The translations under genes and the position numbers were made by a program. The notes below the pieces were generated by a model. It saw only the letters and a program-made list of their open reading frames with translations. It was not told the DNA's origin and searched no databases. Source: Prevotella denticola (GTDB lineage Bacteria > Bacteroidota > Bacteroidia > Bacteroidales > Bacteroidaceae). Taken from it: a stretch of 64,000 bases of DNA. This document shows positions 19,142 through 28,744 of the stretch, in pieces. Positions within the stretch are counted from its first letter, which is position 1. Each line of letters starts with the position of its first letter. The stretch is taken from assembly GCF_900454835.1 (NCBI RefSeq), contig NZ_UGTM01000002.1:930001-994000 (forward strand), read 5' to 3'.

Positions 19142-19149
19142 TATATTTG
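19142..19149 (+). promoter_or_regulatory. Possible promoter of the T6SS operon
   Basis: TATATTTG fits the -7 consensus TAnnTTTG and is 20 bp before tssE. No good -33 element is present. The gap 18874-19169 otherwise shows only a short palindrome GGAGCATAGCTCC near 18891 and a second TATATTTG at 19014-19021. Confidence 0.5.
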
Positions 19150-19169
19150 TATCATTATTTCAGCCTACT

Positions 19170-19592
19170 ATGGAATATTTGAAACTTCCATTGGATTTAT
19201 CTTCTGCGTTGGAAGGTAAAATGGAGCGGTGCTCTTATGAAGAGTCCATCGCCCAACACATCATGACATTGATCGTATCCCAATACGGAGAGGTCGAGAG
19301 TAAGGACGATTACGGTTCTGTGATTTGGAACTTGGAATTCAATCAAACTGTTTTTAATCAAGATTGGGAGGAGAACGTCAAGAAATCGTTGGAAAGAACC
19401 ATTTCAGAATATGAACACCGGTTAAAAGACATCAAGGTACATGTTGAACTGGCGGAAGTCGAAGATGAGGTCAGGAGCAAGTTCCCCAATGCACGTCGCC
19501 GTGTAAGAATTGGTGTGAAGGGGGTACTGATTTCGAATGACAAGCCTTTCCATTTCAGCACATACCTTTACGTCAGTCCCCTTTCGCAATAA
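19170..19592 (+). CDS. tssE: T6SS baseplate wedge protein TssE (gp25-like)
   Basis: The 140-residue protein fits the gp25/GPW family: a conserved YGEVESKDDYGS stretch in place of the usual short N-terminal region, the segment IWNLEFNQTVFNQDWEE with the helix that plugs into the sheath, and a C-terminal strand region (RRRVRIGVKGVL). TssE forms the baseplate wedge with TssF and TssG, and starts sheath assembly. It is the first gene of a run of ten closely spaced T6SS genes; tssF starts about 10 bases downstream. Confidence 0.85.
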   Translation: MEYLKLPLDLSSALEGKMERCSYEESIAQHIMTLIVSQYGEVESKDDYGSVIWNLEFNQTVFNQDWEENVKKSLERTISEYEHRLKDIKVHVELAEVEDEVRSKFPNARRRVRIGVKGVLISNDKPFHFSTYLYVSPLSQ

Positions 19593-19603
19593 AATTTTTC
19601 GTG

Positions 19604-21385
19604 ATGATAGATAAACGACAGCAAGACATCAAGGAACGCATCTCGCGACATGCAATGGATTTGTGGGGAATATCCGATCCCAATCAGATGGATCCCGTCA
19701 TAGACTTGTTGCTGGATACGTTTGCCTACAACAGCAACAGGCTCTATCAAGACATGGAGGCTGCCGATGCGGCGATATTGCATCAACTCGCCCGTATCCT
19801 CGTACCGCGCAAATGGTCATTACCCATGCCCGCCCATGCATTGATAACGGCTAATCCTGCATCTGACGATACCCGTACATTTTCCATAGAAGATCACTTC
19901 TACACGGACAAGATGTTTTTTGAACGGGGAACCGTCCGGCTATACTTTACTCCCTTGACCGCCTATCCGCTAATTCGCGGGCAGGTAAGGTACACCATTT
20001 TCAACAACAAAGTCTGTACCCACCTTGACGATGGACGGCAAATCATGTCCGCCTTGTCTACGGTCAACAGACTTGGCAACAACGAGAACTCGGTATGGAT
20101 TGGTGTGGATATTTCCGAAAAGAACCTTCTAAGTGCAGAATCCCTTACCCTCTGCATCCTGCCAGAAAACAACCAACTGACACCTTTCATCAAGGAAATG
20201 CGTACCTATGATACGGACAATCATCCCATACATTCGCACTTTCCACATTTTTCGATACCCGACAAGGAAAAGTACCATTATTTTGACGACATCAGCGATT
20301 ATTACGCAGACAATTACATAACGTTGGACTTGGCTGAACATCCCAACAGGGAAAGCCTGTGCCATACCCCATTACCTAGGGCATGGGAAGCTAACGGGAC
20401 AGATAAGGGAGTGGAAAAGGTCTGTTGGTTCAGGCTGCAGTTCCCGGACATGCCGTCACATGTTGATTTCGGCAAGATAAGGATTCTTACAAATACTTTC
20501 CCCGCAGTCAACAGGCAACTGATTTCCAAGAGACATGATTTCTCTGAAGAGGGGAATATCATCTCACTACCTTGTGAGGAAGACACTCACTTTTTGCATG
20601 TGGACAGCCTACAAGACAACAAGGGGAGGAATTATGAGAATGTGCAGTCACATTACGAGGAACACCCCAGCGGAGCTTTCAGCATGTATTTCGGCAACCT
20701 TGAGAAATTCGATTCGGACAATGCCCGCAGTCTCATCATAAGGCTTATGCGGCTGTTACGGGAGGATGGTTCTGCCTTCTTTTCCGACAGTTCGGAATCC
20801 CTTGACAGTGAACTTTATGAACTTTACGAAAAGATAAGCAAGCTGGATAAAAGCACGTACGATATGGTTCAGAAAGGGGCAAGGCCACGCGTATTCTTAT
20901 TGGCCTATCCTGAAAAGGACGCTGAAGACGTAGAAGTGAAATACTGGCTTTCGGATGGATACACGGCCAACGGACTGGACGAGAGAAACCAATTGTTCCA
21001 GCATGACATGGACAAATATCAAAACGTCGGCCTCCGTTTCCAAACGGCGACGACACAAGGAACCGCACACAAGGACGACCAGACTTTGATCGACAGCTTG
21101 CGTTACGGGCTTCTGAGCGGGGATCGCATTGTCACACGGGAGGACGTGCGCAGCTACATCTACCATAAGTTGGGCGGCATGGTGAAAGACGTCGACATTC
21201 GTGACGGGGTTGCCATCTCGCCTGACGTGAGAAAGGGGATTGTGCGCACAACGGAGATAAGGATCAGAATGAAACAAAGGACAGAGAACGAGTACCTCGA
21301 TCTCCCCGCTACCGCACGTTTCCTTGAAAGGGAACTGACAAAACGTTCCATCAGCAACATACCTTATAAAGTATCATTCGAATGA
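19604..21385 (+). CDS. tssF: T6SS baseplate protein TssF
   Basis: The 593-residue protein has the TssF/VasA signature near its N terminus (DPVIDLLLDTFAYNSNRLYQDMEAADAAILHQLA followed by the motif of alternating Pro and Ala at PMPAHALI, split here only for quotation) and β-rich middle. The C terminus (KGIVRTTEIRIRM to FLERELTKRSISNIPYKV) is typical of subtype iii proteins. It binds TssG and TssK in the baseplate. ATG at 19604 was chosen; a GTG lies directly before it. The stop overlaps the tssH start (21382-21385), so translation is coupled. Confidence 0.85.
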   Translation: MIDKRQQDIKERISRHAMDLWGISDPNQMDPVIDLLLDTFAYNSNRLYQDMEAADAAILHQLARILVPRKWSLPMPAHALITANPASDDTRTFSIEDHFYTDKMFFERGTVRLYFTPLTAYPLIRGQVRYTIFNNKVCTHLDDGRQIMSALSTVNRLGNNENSVWIGVDISEKNLLSAESLTLCILPENNQLTPFIKEMRTYDTDNHPIHSHFPHFSIPDKEKYHYFDDISDYYADNYITLDLAEHPNRESLCHTPLPRAWEANGTDKGVEKVCWFRLQFPDMPSHVDFGKIRILTNTFPAVNRQLISKRHDFSEEGNIISLPCEEDTHFLHVDSLQDNKGRNYENVQSHYEEHPSGAFSMYFGNLEKFDSDNARSLIIRLMRLLREDGSAFFSDSSESLDSELYELYEKISKLDKSTYDMVQKGARPRVFLLAYPEKDAEDVEVKYWLSDGYTANGLDERNQLFQHDMDKYQNVGLRFQTATTQGTAHKDDQTLIDSLRYGLLSGDRIVTREDVRSYIYHKLGGMVKDVDIRDGVAISPDVRKGIVRTTEIRIRMKQRTENEYLDLPATARFLERELTKRSISNIPYKVSFE

Positions 21386-23823
21386 ACGAACAAAATTATA
21401 GCACCAGTCTTTTGGCTGCCATCAAGTTAGCAAAGGCAATGGCACGGCAAGACAAGCATCATTCCTATGGTGTTGCCTACCTTGCTACGGCGATGATGAC
21501 AGAACAGACCGGTCTGCGGGAGATATTGACCTCCATGCAGAAAGATGTGGCGTATATCATGGACTGGTTCGACACCCATAAGGAGATGTATATCTCAGCC
21601 GGCAATGACGCTTCGGATATCGTAGCCGACGGAGAGGTAAAACTTGTGCTGGACGAGGCAGAACGTTCCAAAATAAAGTTGGGAACCGATGCTGTAGATG
21701 CTTTATGTGTGTTCACTGCTATCGTAAGAGATGGTGTTGTATATTCACATCAGCAGATCGAAGGACTTGGAGTCTCGGAAGAAGAAATCTTGGACTACTT
21801 CAATGCGGGTGCATCCTCCTTCGTCAACGGAACTGAACAAGAACTGCCCTCGTCCATACAATATGCTTCTGACCTGAAGAGACCGGACGTGTTGGAAGAG
21901 GGAAAGACGGTTATTGGGCGTAGCAAAGAGGTGAGGCTTATCCTCGAAAACTTAGAACGGGCCGAAAATAAGGCTGTTCTGTTAGTGGGTGCACCCGGTA
22001 TCGGAAAGACAGCCATCGTGAAGGCGTTGGCGTATGAGGTGGCTTCCAATAAAGATGAGTTGATAAATCAGACATCACTCGTCGATTTGAACACGCCAAA
22101 GGTCTTGGCACAGACTTCTTCCGAAGCCGAGGTAGGGCAAAAGATAACTGCCTTATTGCAGAAACTCAATCCATCTAAGACGAAGACAGTCTTGGTTATC
22201 GATGATTTGCAGATGCTTTTGGAAAATGGTAACACTTCCAATGCCACTTCTCTTATCAATATTCTTGATGCACAGATCAGCGATGGAGCGGTAACGCTAC
22301 TGATGCTTTTATCGACAGATGCTTATAGGAAGCACATCGAAAAGCATCCGATTGTCAATCGGTTGAACGTCATCAATGTAGAACCATTAGAGCCTAATAT
22401 TCTAAAAAGTGCGCTCTTGGGGCATAAAACACTTTTACAGGCACATTACAGTTTGACAGTTACTGAGGAAGCCATCGATAGTGCTTGCAGCTTGGCTAAT
22501 CGATATTATAAAGAGAAAAGCCAGCCTGCATCCACATTAGACTTACTTGATAGTACGGCAGCTTCCGTGAGATTGAGCAATAAGAATGCTAAAGAGATCA
22601 TCGCTCAATTGACCGAAACTTACAATAAGCATTGCAAGCAGCCCATAGAAGACGTAAAAGACCGCGACTTGTATCTGCTTTATCATACGATTTTTAGCAA
22701 AATCAGTGTGGTACTCCTTTCTAAAATCGCAGATAATTTTATCCTTAGTGATGAAGATACAACCCAACAGAAGTTAGAGAAAATAGGTCTGATATTGAAA
22801 GAGCTTGCAGAAGTTTCCTCTCAGGGCATACAAGCCGTTTCTCCGCTTGAAGTGGAAGCGGTTGTCGCCGGTGATACAGGGATACCCATTGGTAAGATAC
22901 AGGCACAGGAAAAAGACCGTCTGTTGGGAATTGAAACAAAACTATGCGAACGGGTTAAAGGGCAAAATAAGGCTATAACCACCCTTTCGGATGCCATTAT
23001 TGAATCACGTAGTGGACTGAGTGACCCGAAGAAGCCTATTGGGTCTTTCTTCTTTCTCGGGCCGACAGGAACAGGTAAGACTGAACTGACCAAATCACTT
23101 GCCGAACTCCTCTTTGATGACGATTCTGCCATGATTCGTTTTGACATGTCTGAATTTAAGGAAGAGCATTCTGCTGCACTCCTTTACGGTGCCCCTCCGG
23201 GTTATGTCGGTTATGAGGAAGGTGGATTGCTGGTTACGAAAATCAGGCAGAAACCATATTCTGTGGTATTGTTCGATGAGATAGAGAAAGCACACAGCAG
23301 TGTCTATGATGTGTTTCTCCAAATGATGGACGAGGGAAAAATACATGACAAGCTGGGGCGTGAAGGGGACTTTTCAAATTCCATCATTATCTTCACCTCA
23401 AACATCGGCAGCCAATGGATTGCCCAACAAATACAGGAAGGGCATCAGCCGAAGTCCAATGAACTCATAGAAGTGATGTCGAAATATTTCCGACCGGAAT
23501 TTCTCGGACGTCTGACAGAGATTGTTCCTTTCTCACCGATTACGGAATCTGTGGCACAAGAGATATTTATGCTCCAGTTCTCACGTCTCCAAAAACAGTT
23601 GTTTGACCAAAAGAACATTCAGGTAGACTTGGCCCCCGAAACGATTTCTTATCTGACGGAAAAAGGCTTTTCACCACAGTATGGTGCACGCCCCATAGCC
23701 GGCGTAATCAGAACCTATCTGAAAAAGACCATCTCGAAACTGATTGTTTCCGAAACGATCAAACAGGGTGACCGAGTGCTTGTTGCCTATAAGGAAGGGA
23801 ATTTGCAATGGGAAAGGGTATGA
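21382..23823 (+). CDS. tssH: T6SS sheath-disassembly ATPase TssH/ClpV
   Basis: The 813-residue protein is of the ClpB/ClpV type: an N domain (about 1-150), a first AAA+ module with Walker A GAPGIGKT (203-210) and Walker B VLVIDDLQM (D274-D275), a shortened middle region, and a second AAA+ module with Walker A GPTGTGKT (560-567) and Walker B VVLFDEIEKAH. The first Walker B has Asp instead of the catalytic Glu, so ATP hydrolysis in module 1 may be weak, while module 2 looks intact. ClpV unfolds contracted TssB/TssC sheath for reuse. Overlaps with tssF and tssG genes indicate one operon. Confidence 0.88.
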   Translation: MNEQNYSTSLLAAIKLAKAMARQDKHHSYGVAYLATAMMTEQTGLREILTSMQKDVAYIMDWFDTHKEMYISAGNDASDIVADGEVKLVLDEAERSKIKLGTDAVDALCVFTAIVRDGVVYSHQQIEGLGVSEEEILDYFNAGASSFVNGTEQELPSSIQYASDLKRPDVLEEGKTVIGRSKEVRLILENLERAENKAVLLVGAPGIGKTAIVKALAYEVASNKDELINQTSLVDLNTPKVLAQTSSEAEVGQKITALLQKLNPSKTKTVLVIDDLQMLLENGNTSNATSLINILDAQISDGAVTLLMLLSTDAYRKHIEKHPIVNRLNVINVEPLEPNILKSALLGHKTLLQAHYSLTVTEEAIDSACSLANRYYKEKSQPASTLDLLDSTAASVRLSNKNAKEIIAQLTETYNKHCKQPIEDVKDRDLYLLYHTIFSKISVVLLSKIADNFILSDEDTTQQKLEKIGLILKELAEVSSQGIQAVSPLEVEAVVAGDTGIPIGKIQAQEKDRLLGIETKLCERVKGQNKAITTLSDAIIESRSGLSDPKKPIGSFFFLGPTGTGKTELTKSLAELLFDDDSAMIRFDMSEFKEEHSAALLYGAPPGYVGYEEGGLLVTKIRQKPYSVVLFDEIEKAHSSVYDVFLQMMDEGKIHDKLGREGDFSNSIIIFTSNIGSQWIAQQIQEGHQPKSNELIEVMSKYFRPEFLGRLTEIVPFSPITESVAQEIFMLQFSRLQKQLFDQKNIQVDLAPETISYLTEKGFSPQYGARPIAGVIRTYLKKTISKLIVSETIKQGDRVLVAYKEGNLQWERV

Positions 23824-24746
23824 TGAATAGCAACGAAAAATACGCAGAGAATTTTGTAAGGAGTGAAGCAGGCAAACTCCTTGCCGAAGTGTTTTTCAGG
23901 GAACTCCAATTCATATCAGGGGATGGGACTCTTTCTGACAGACTTGTTGTACGTAATCGCGGGATGAACAGTCGCGTCTGGTCGCAGGATGTACTTGGCA
24001 TACAAACGGAAGATTTGCCAAACACGTCAAAAGAACGGGTCGTGCTGCACCTTGCCCGTAATGGCATTTACCACCAATTGCCCGAATTCCTTTTCCATCC
24101 CATCTCCCTCAGCACGCCAAGCATGACCAATAGTGAGGTGGTGGCAGCCATGCGTGCCAACAGGAAAAAGGAGGAGGAAGCCATCAGGTTCTTTCAACCT
24201 TTCGACACCGAATTTTTCAAAGACGGCGTCAATATGTTCAAACGCAGTCTGAGCCTTTTCGACGATCCGTGCAGCAATCGCATATTGCAAAACGTTGCCA
24301 CCCTTTTCAGTCTACAGGCGAGCTCCTTAAAAATGGGGGAAAAGTACAGGCTGATGTTATTCCTCTGCAATGCCCGGGAATATAAGGAGAACCTGCCAGC
24401 TTTGGAAGTCGTCCTCCATACTGTCTTTCGCATGCGCGTCGCCTTACAATACAGGCCTCACCATATAAGCGAATCGCCCTACAAGTCGTTGGGAGAATGC
24501 AGGTTGGGGATGGACTCCGGCCTTTCTGGGACGTTCACCAGTGAATTGGAAGACGTGGAGGCAAAGATATACCTTGAAGAGAACATTGGAAATGAAGGGC
24601 TCCTCAGGGAGAAGATGGACGCAGTAAGGTTTGTCCTGTCTTTCTTCATCATATCTTCCAGGCACGTCAATGTCATCTACACGGTCGAGGCAAACACGGA
24701 ATTTGTGTTGGGAACGAACCTTTTGGGTTATGACACCAACCTCTAA
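23820..24746 (+). CDS. tssG: T6SS baseplate protein TssG (subtype iii)
   Basis: The 308-residue protein follows tssH with an ATGA overlap (23820-23823). It has the features of Bacteroidota TssG: an N-terminal LLAEVFFRELQF region, an acidic middle, and a C-terminal wedge-like domain (ALQYRPHHISESPYKSL; EDVEAKIYLEEN). In the baseplate TssG pairs with two TssF copies and carries TssK docking segments. Sequence similarity to proteobacterial TssG is low, so the call rests on gene order and pattern. Starts at 23808 or 23823 are also possible. Confidence 0.75.
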   Translation: MMNSNEKYAENFVRSEAGKLLAEVFFRELQFISGDGTLSDRLVVRNRGMNSRVWSQDVLGIQTEDLPNTSKERVVLHLARNGIYHQLPEFLFHPISLSTPSMTNSEVVAAMRANRKKEEEAIRFFQPFDTEFFKDGVNMFKRSLSLFDDPCSNRILQNVATLFSLQASSLKMGEKYRLMLFLCNAREYKENLPALEVVLHTVFRMRVALQYRPHHISESPYKSLGECRLGMDSGLSGTFTSELEDVEAKIYLEENIGNEGLLREKMDAVRFVLSFFIISSRHVNVIYTVEANTEFVLGTNLLGYDTNL

Positions 24747-24760
24747 AATAAAGCAGTATA

Positions 24761-25645
24761 ATGAAGCCATTAATATTATTTTTCCTGAAATATTTGCTGG
24801 CGCCCCTGCTGGCAGCACTTTTGTTGTTCGTCATGAACGCCTTGAAATCCGTCAGGCAGAAGCTCAGCATGAAAAAGGTCATCGTCTTCTCGCTGCTTGC
24901 CGGCCTTTGCTTGGGGCTGCCCTCACTTTTCGGCTTTCTAAGGAACGAATTCGTATGGGGCGGACTGATCCTCACTGTCATTTCATACCTCTTGCTCGGC
25001 ATCCTGTTTGTCCTTGTCTTAAAAGCTGTGATGAAAGATGGAGAAAACGGTGAAGCCATCAGCATCCTGATCATGGTCACGTCTTCCATAATAGGCGCGT
25101 GGATTTATTACCTCGCTTTCGATTGGGCTAGTGGCAGCCTTGCCTATACGGCCTGGGCGATGACCTCCGTGATGTGGTTCATGGTTCCCTATTTCACCTG
25201 CATGAGTTTCGAAAAGTTCCGCGACATCCGCCCTCCGGTCTACGCCCTATGGAAAAGCGACAGCGGAAATTTTAACCGCAGCTACTGGGACACCTTCGAC
25301 AGTTTCAGGGCTAAGGCGGTAAAGGTCCGCATGAAACGAAAGAAAGGTGACGTGGGATACACCACTTTCACTGTCCGGCTCTCCGACGGCATCCCTTTGG
25401 GAAACTGGTTCGACTGGCTGGTGGAAGACCATAATAGGCGTTTCCCGCAAACGAAGATAGAAACGAAGATGGACAGCCCCGAAAGCGGCTGGATCTTCTA
25501 CACGAGCAAATGGTTCAAGTATCCGCTTTTCATACGCATACTTGACCCAAACCTGCCTTCCGAGGAAAACCGGATAAGGAAGGGGCAGGTAATATACATC
25601 AAACGAGTAATAAGCATTAATCACATACAGCATGAAGAAGATTGA
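24761..25645 (+). CDS. tssN: T6SS membrane protein TssN
   Basis: The 294-residue protein has five hydrophobic segments in its first half (about 4-25, 38-58, 66-91, 100-121 and 130-148), followed by a soluble C-terminal domain of about 130 residues that should face the cytoplasm. This is the topology of TssN, which is restricted to T6SS subtype iii and is part of the membrane complex (with TssO, P, Q and R) that replaces TssJ/L/M. Its end overlaps the tssK start (25632-25645). Confidence 0.8.
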   Translation: MKPLILFFLKYLLAPLLAALLLFVMNALKSVRQKLSMKKVIVFSLLAGLCLGLPSLFGFLRNEFVWGGLILTVISYLLLGILFVLVLKAVMKDGENGEAISILIMVTSSIIGAWIYYLAFDWASGSLAYTAWAMTSVMWFMVPYFTCMSFEKFRDIRPPVYALWKSDSGNFNRSYWDTFDSFRAKAVKVRMKRKKGDVGYTTFTVRLSDGIPLGNWFDWLVEDHNRRFPQTKIETKMDSPESGWIFYTSKWFKYPLFIRILDPNLPSEENRIRKGQVIYIKRVISINHIQHEED

Positions 25646-26810
25646 CCATCTGCCCGTCAACTGGGTGAACGGACTGAAGTTGAGCAACGGGCATTTTTTC
25701 GAGACCTACTATAATATGGTGGACACCGTAAGGCATAGTCGGGAAGGAGGCCTTGCCTCCTACGACTACGGATTCGGTGAAAATCCGTCAGGAACGGACT
25801 CTCCCATAGAGTTGGAGACGACAGGCGACACCATAGACACGGCTTGTGTTCGCCTGAAATCCTGCAATGCCGTCACCCGCAACGGATACACCATCCTCTA
25901 CGACCGTGAACTTTACGGAGAGTATGTCCCGACCGTGAAAGTGAAGGACTCAGACATCGTTACCGACAAGGAGAAGGGCAGTGGTGACACAACCGGAAAG
26001 GGAAAAGCTTTCTACATAATCCTTTCCGTCAATCCCTACAAGTTGCTGCCTGTGGGGTTCCCCGACCCTGAGGTGACACCCCTCCACCACCCGTATGTCC
26101 TTCCTGAGATAAGCCTGCGACTGATGCCTGCAACGCAGGTGAACAAGGAATATATGGAGCATAACTGCATCATTGCGGGGAAAGGTGTCATGGAAGGGGG
26201 AACGGTTGTAATTGATAAGGACTATATCCCGCCTGTGCAGCGCGTATGCCACGATGGGCGGTTGATGTCATTCCTTGACGTCTTCAGAAAACACGTCCAG
26301 TCCCTTTACGACTACTCCCTTGCGGTCTTTCGGAAAAACGTCAGGGATTCACGCGGGGACAGGCTGATGGACAACACTTTCACCCTCTGTAATGCGGTGC
26401 AAAGGTTTTATGCCATGCACATCTTTGACTTGAAACACCTTGCCCCGGAACAGCCACCCGTACATCTGGTGCAATTGGCCAACGAACTTGCCGTTAGGTT
26501 ACAGACAGCCCTGCGTACGATTCCTGAGAAGGAAACCGAATACCTGCTCCAATATTACCAAGAATGGACGAACGTAAGTCCTGCAGACTTCCAACAAGCT
26601 CTATGCGGAGTAGAGAACGCCGAATACCGGCATACGGATATGCGCCCTTCCCTGCTAAATGTCAGCAGCCTCATGAAGACGCTGGAGAAAGTCTTCAAGA
26701 AGATGAGCGAGTTGGAGTACGTAGGACTGATGCGGGAGAACATTATCCTGAGTGAAGACAGCGATGGGAGTGCTTCGGAAGAAAGGCAGGCCAAGCACAT
26801 GTGGGATTAA
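25632..26810 (+). CDS. tssK: T6SS baseplate-membrane adaptor TssK
   Basis: The 392-residue protein begins with the TssK-like pattern VNWVNGLKLSNGHFFETYY and has a central helical bundle and a small C-terminal domain that in other systems binds the membrane complex. TssK trimers link the baseplate wedge to membrane proteins; here the partner is expected to be the TssN-containing complex encoded on both sides. Translation is coupled to tssN by a 14-base overlap. Confidence 0.82.
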   Translation: MKKIDHLPVNWVNGLKLSNGHFFETYYNMVDTVRHSREGGLASYDYGFGENPSGTDSPIELETTGDTIDTACVRLKSCNAVTRNGYTILYDRELYGEYVPTVKVKDSDIVTDKEKGSGDTTGKGKAFYIILSVNPYKLLPVGFPDPEVTPLHHPYVLPEISLRLMPATQVNKEYMEHNCIIAGKGVMEGGTVVIDKDYIPPVQRVCHDGRLMSFLDVFRKHVQSLYDYSLAVFRKNVRDSRGDRLMDNTFTLCNAVQRFYAMHIFDLKHLAPEQPPVHLVQLANELAVRLQTALRTIPEKETEYLLQYYQEWTNVSPADFQQALCGVENAEYRHTDMRPSLLNVSSLMKTLEKVFKKMSELEYVGLMRENIILSEDSDGSASEERQAKHMWD

Positions 26811-26824
26811 AACAAGACTTCGGT

Positions 26825-27295
26825 ATGGAAGAGAAAAACAAGAAAGAGCGCAAGGAGGCGAAAGTGGCGTTCCTGACATGGTTCTCATTCACCCTGTTGC
26901 TTTTCCTGCTCTTTGGAGCCTTCACGCTCACTACAGCGCAAAGAGGCATCAGCATGCTTGAAGACAAGAAAGCGCGGTATGACGAGATTTTCAGGAAACA
27001 GGCGGACTATAACTTTCGCTTGGACGAGATTTTCAGGAACATGAACAGCCTGACCACTAAGGAGAGGAGCGGCAACGAACACAGGCAGCTGCAACTGCTC
27101 ATCACCCAGGAGTGTGACAAGATGGTTGAAGAAATAGGCACGTCCGACGCGGACAGTTCCAATTATGCCCTCTATAAGTCAATCTTGGAACAAGTTAGCA
27201 CCACACAGGAAACCATAGACAGGTATAACAGCGAGGCGCGTAAGCGCGAATACAATCTCGGACAGTTGCAAAAGGGACGCCACAAGCTCAGGTAG
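26825..27295 (+). CDS. tssO: T6SS membrane protein TssO
   Basis: The ATG at 26825 gives 156 residues: a charged cytoplasmic N terminus, one membrane segment (about residues 17-39, FLTWFSFTLLLFLLFGAF), then a helical, probably coiled-coil periplasmic part. This is the topology of TssO of subtype iii systems. It lies directly after tssK, as is usual. The short frame before ATG 26825 overlaps the tssK end and is not supported. Confidence 0.75.
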   Translation: MEEKNKKERKEAKVAFLTWFSFTLLLFLLFGAFTLTTAQRGISMLEDKKARYDEIFRKQADYNFRLDEIFRNMNSLTTKERSGNEHRQLQLLITQECDKMVEEIGTSDADSSNYALYKSILEQVSTTQETIDRYNSEARKREYNLGQLQKGRHKLR

Positions 27296-27343
27296 GTAAT
27301 TTTCACAAACAGGCATCATCACATAAAAAGGAAAGTGTAGGAC

Positions 27344-27790
27344 ATGACAAAAGACGAAAACATTTGGACAGGGATTAAGTTTCTCCTGCTGTTGCTCTTC
27401 TCGGTGGCGTTGACGTACATTCTTCTTTGCAAGTATTTCGTCCACATACCAGAATCAGGAACAGAACAACTCGTAAAGGACATCGACGAGTCCGAAGCCA
27501 TCCTTGTCGACCAACAGGCGATGGCAGACAAATTCGACAGGATAAGGGCGGACATCGACTCCTTGAACTTCGAGGTGCAGCAGGTGCAACATACCAGTGA
27601 AATCAAGGCCGACATTTCACAGTTGCAAGACGCATACAAGAAACATGGCCGAAACCCAAAATACTTGTATGGCGTGCAGGCAAGCAAGTTCTTACAGGGA
27701 TATTTCGACATTCGGGAAAACCTCGGTTACACCGTCAGCGACAACAGGCTCATCGAGGAAGACTTGGAAAAGATAAAGGCAAACATATAA
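27344..27790 (+). CDS. Small T6SS membrane protein (TssO-like or TssQ candidate)
   Basis: This 148-residue protein has one membrane segment (about 12-32, FLLLLLFSVALTYILLCKYF) and a coiled-coil-like periplasmic domain with a YGVQASKFLQGYF motif. Its architecture mirrors the preceding TssO. In subtype iii loci this position holds a further small component of the TssNOPQR complex. TssQ is described as an outer membrane lipoprotein; a Cys is present at the end of the hydrophobic stretch (ILLC) but the residue before it is Leu, so it does not make a good lipobox. I therefore leave the name open. Confidence 0.55.
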   Translation: MTKDENIWTGIKFLLLLLFSVALTYILLCKYFVHIPESGTEQLVKDIDESEAILVDQQAMADKFDRIRADIDSLNFEVQQVQHTSEIKADISQLQDAYKKHGRNPKYLYGVQASKFLQGYFDIRENLGYTVSDNRLIEEDLEKIKANI

Positions 27791-27802
27791 AAAATACTCC
27801 TT

Positions 27803-28744
27803 ATGAACGAAAGACAAAAAATCCTGCTGGCAATAGCCTCTTTCTTGGCCGTTGTCGGCCTTGTGTTACTCCTGCTGCTCCCGTCCGGATCAACATCCAA
27901 GAACCTGGATTTCTATATCCACGACGCCAACGGGAACAATCGGTTGGAAGTGGGCGAGGCCATCGGTTTCGTCGTCAACGAACCCGACGGGCTGGAAGGC
28001 AAATCCGTGCTCTGGAAGATGGGCAACGGCGACAGCGTTACGGGACATCCCAACATCCGATATACCTATAAGAAGGCGGGGAAATACCTTGTCACCTTGC
28101 AAGTGGACGGCAAACGCATCCTCAACAAGACGATACAGGTCATCGACATGAAAGAGAAGGTGGAGGTCGACTCTGTCCCTAAAATCAACGGTGTGTCGCA
28201 AGGGTACGAAGGCGAAGACCTTGTGTTCTCCGCCGAAGGGCACGGCATGGACACGTGGTATTGGGAGTTCGGCGAGAGCGGAACCGTTGATGCCTTTGAC
28301 CGACAGGTGGTCTACAAGTACGACAAGCCGGGAAAATACGTCATTAGGCTCAAGACCAACGTGTCTCCCCGACCTGTAGAACACGCGATAACCATCCTGC
28401 CCAAGGTGGAGGACATCATGGAACAGGCACAGGTAGACACGCTCACGCTTGTCCAAAACGACATCAAGCGGCGGTTGCAGGCCATTGCCAACGCACAGGT
28501 ATCAGACAAGGCAACCTTTTTTGCCAACATGAACTACATCAAGGAGAAATACTTTTATTACGATGCCGACCAAGTGATGGTCGAGGTGAACGGCAAACGC
28601 TTCAATGTCTTTCCGGACTACTGCCAAAGTTTGCATTTCTTGGAAAGTAACTACAAGAAACGGGCGTTCATAGAGGATGTCAAGATAGACGACCTGCACC
28701 ACATCACCAAAATACAAGTAACCCAAAAATATATTGGAAAATGA
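27803..28744 (+). CDS. PKD-domain T6SS periplasmic protein (probably TssP)
   Basis: The 313-residue protein has an N-terminal membrane anchor (about 7-28), then two PKD/β-sandwich units with the typical FGDG-like strands (VLWKMGNGDS...YTYKKAGKYLVTLQV, and WYWEFGESG...YKYDKPGKYVIRLKT). A helical C-terminal domain follows (about 215-313). The PKD protein sits before tssR in Bacteroidales T6SS loci and is the likely TssP. PKD folds usually make protein contacts, fitting a periplasmic scaffold. Its stop overlaps the tssR start (28741-28744). Confidence 0.65.
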   Translation: MNERQKILLAIASFLAVVGLVLLLLLPSGSTSKNLDFYIHDANGNNRLEVGEAIGFVVNEPDGLEGKSVLWKMGNGDSVTGHPNIRYTYKKAGKYLVTLQVDGKRILNKTIQVIDMKEKVEVDSVPKINGVSQGYEGEDLVFSAEGHGMDTWYWEFGESGTVDAFDRQVVYKYDKPGKYVIRLKTNVSPRPVEHAITILPKVEDIMEQAQVDTLTLVQNDIKRRLQAIANAQVSDKATFFANMNYIKEKYFYYDADQVMVEVNGKRFNVFPDYCQSLHFLESNYKKRAFIEDVKIDDLHHITKIQVTQKYIGK

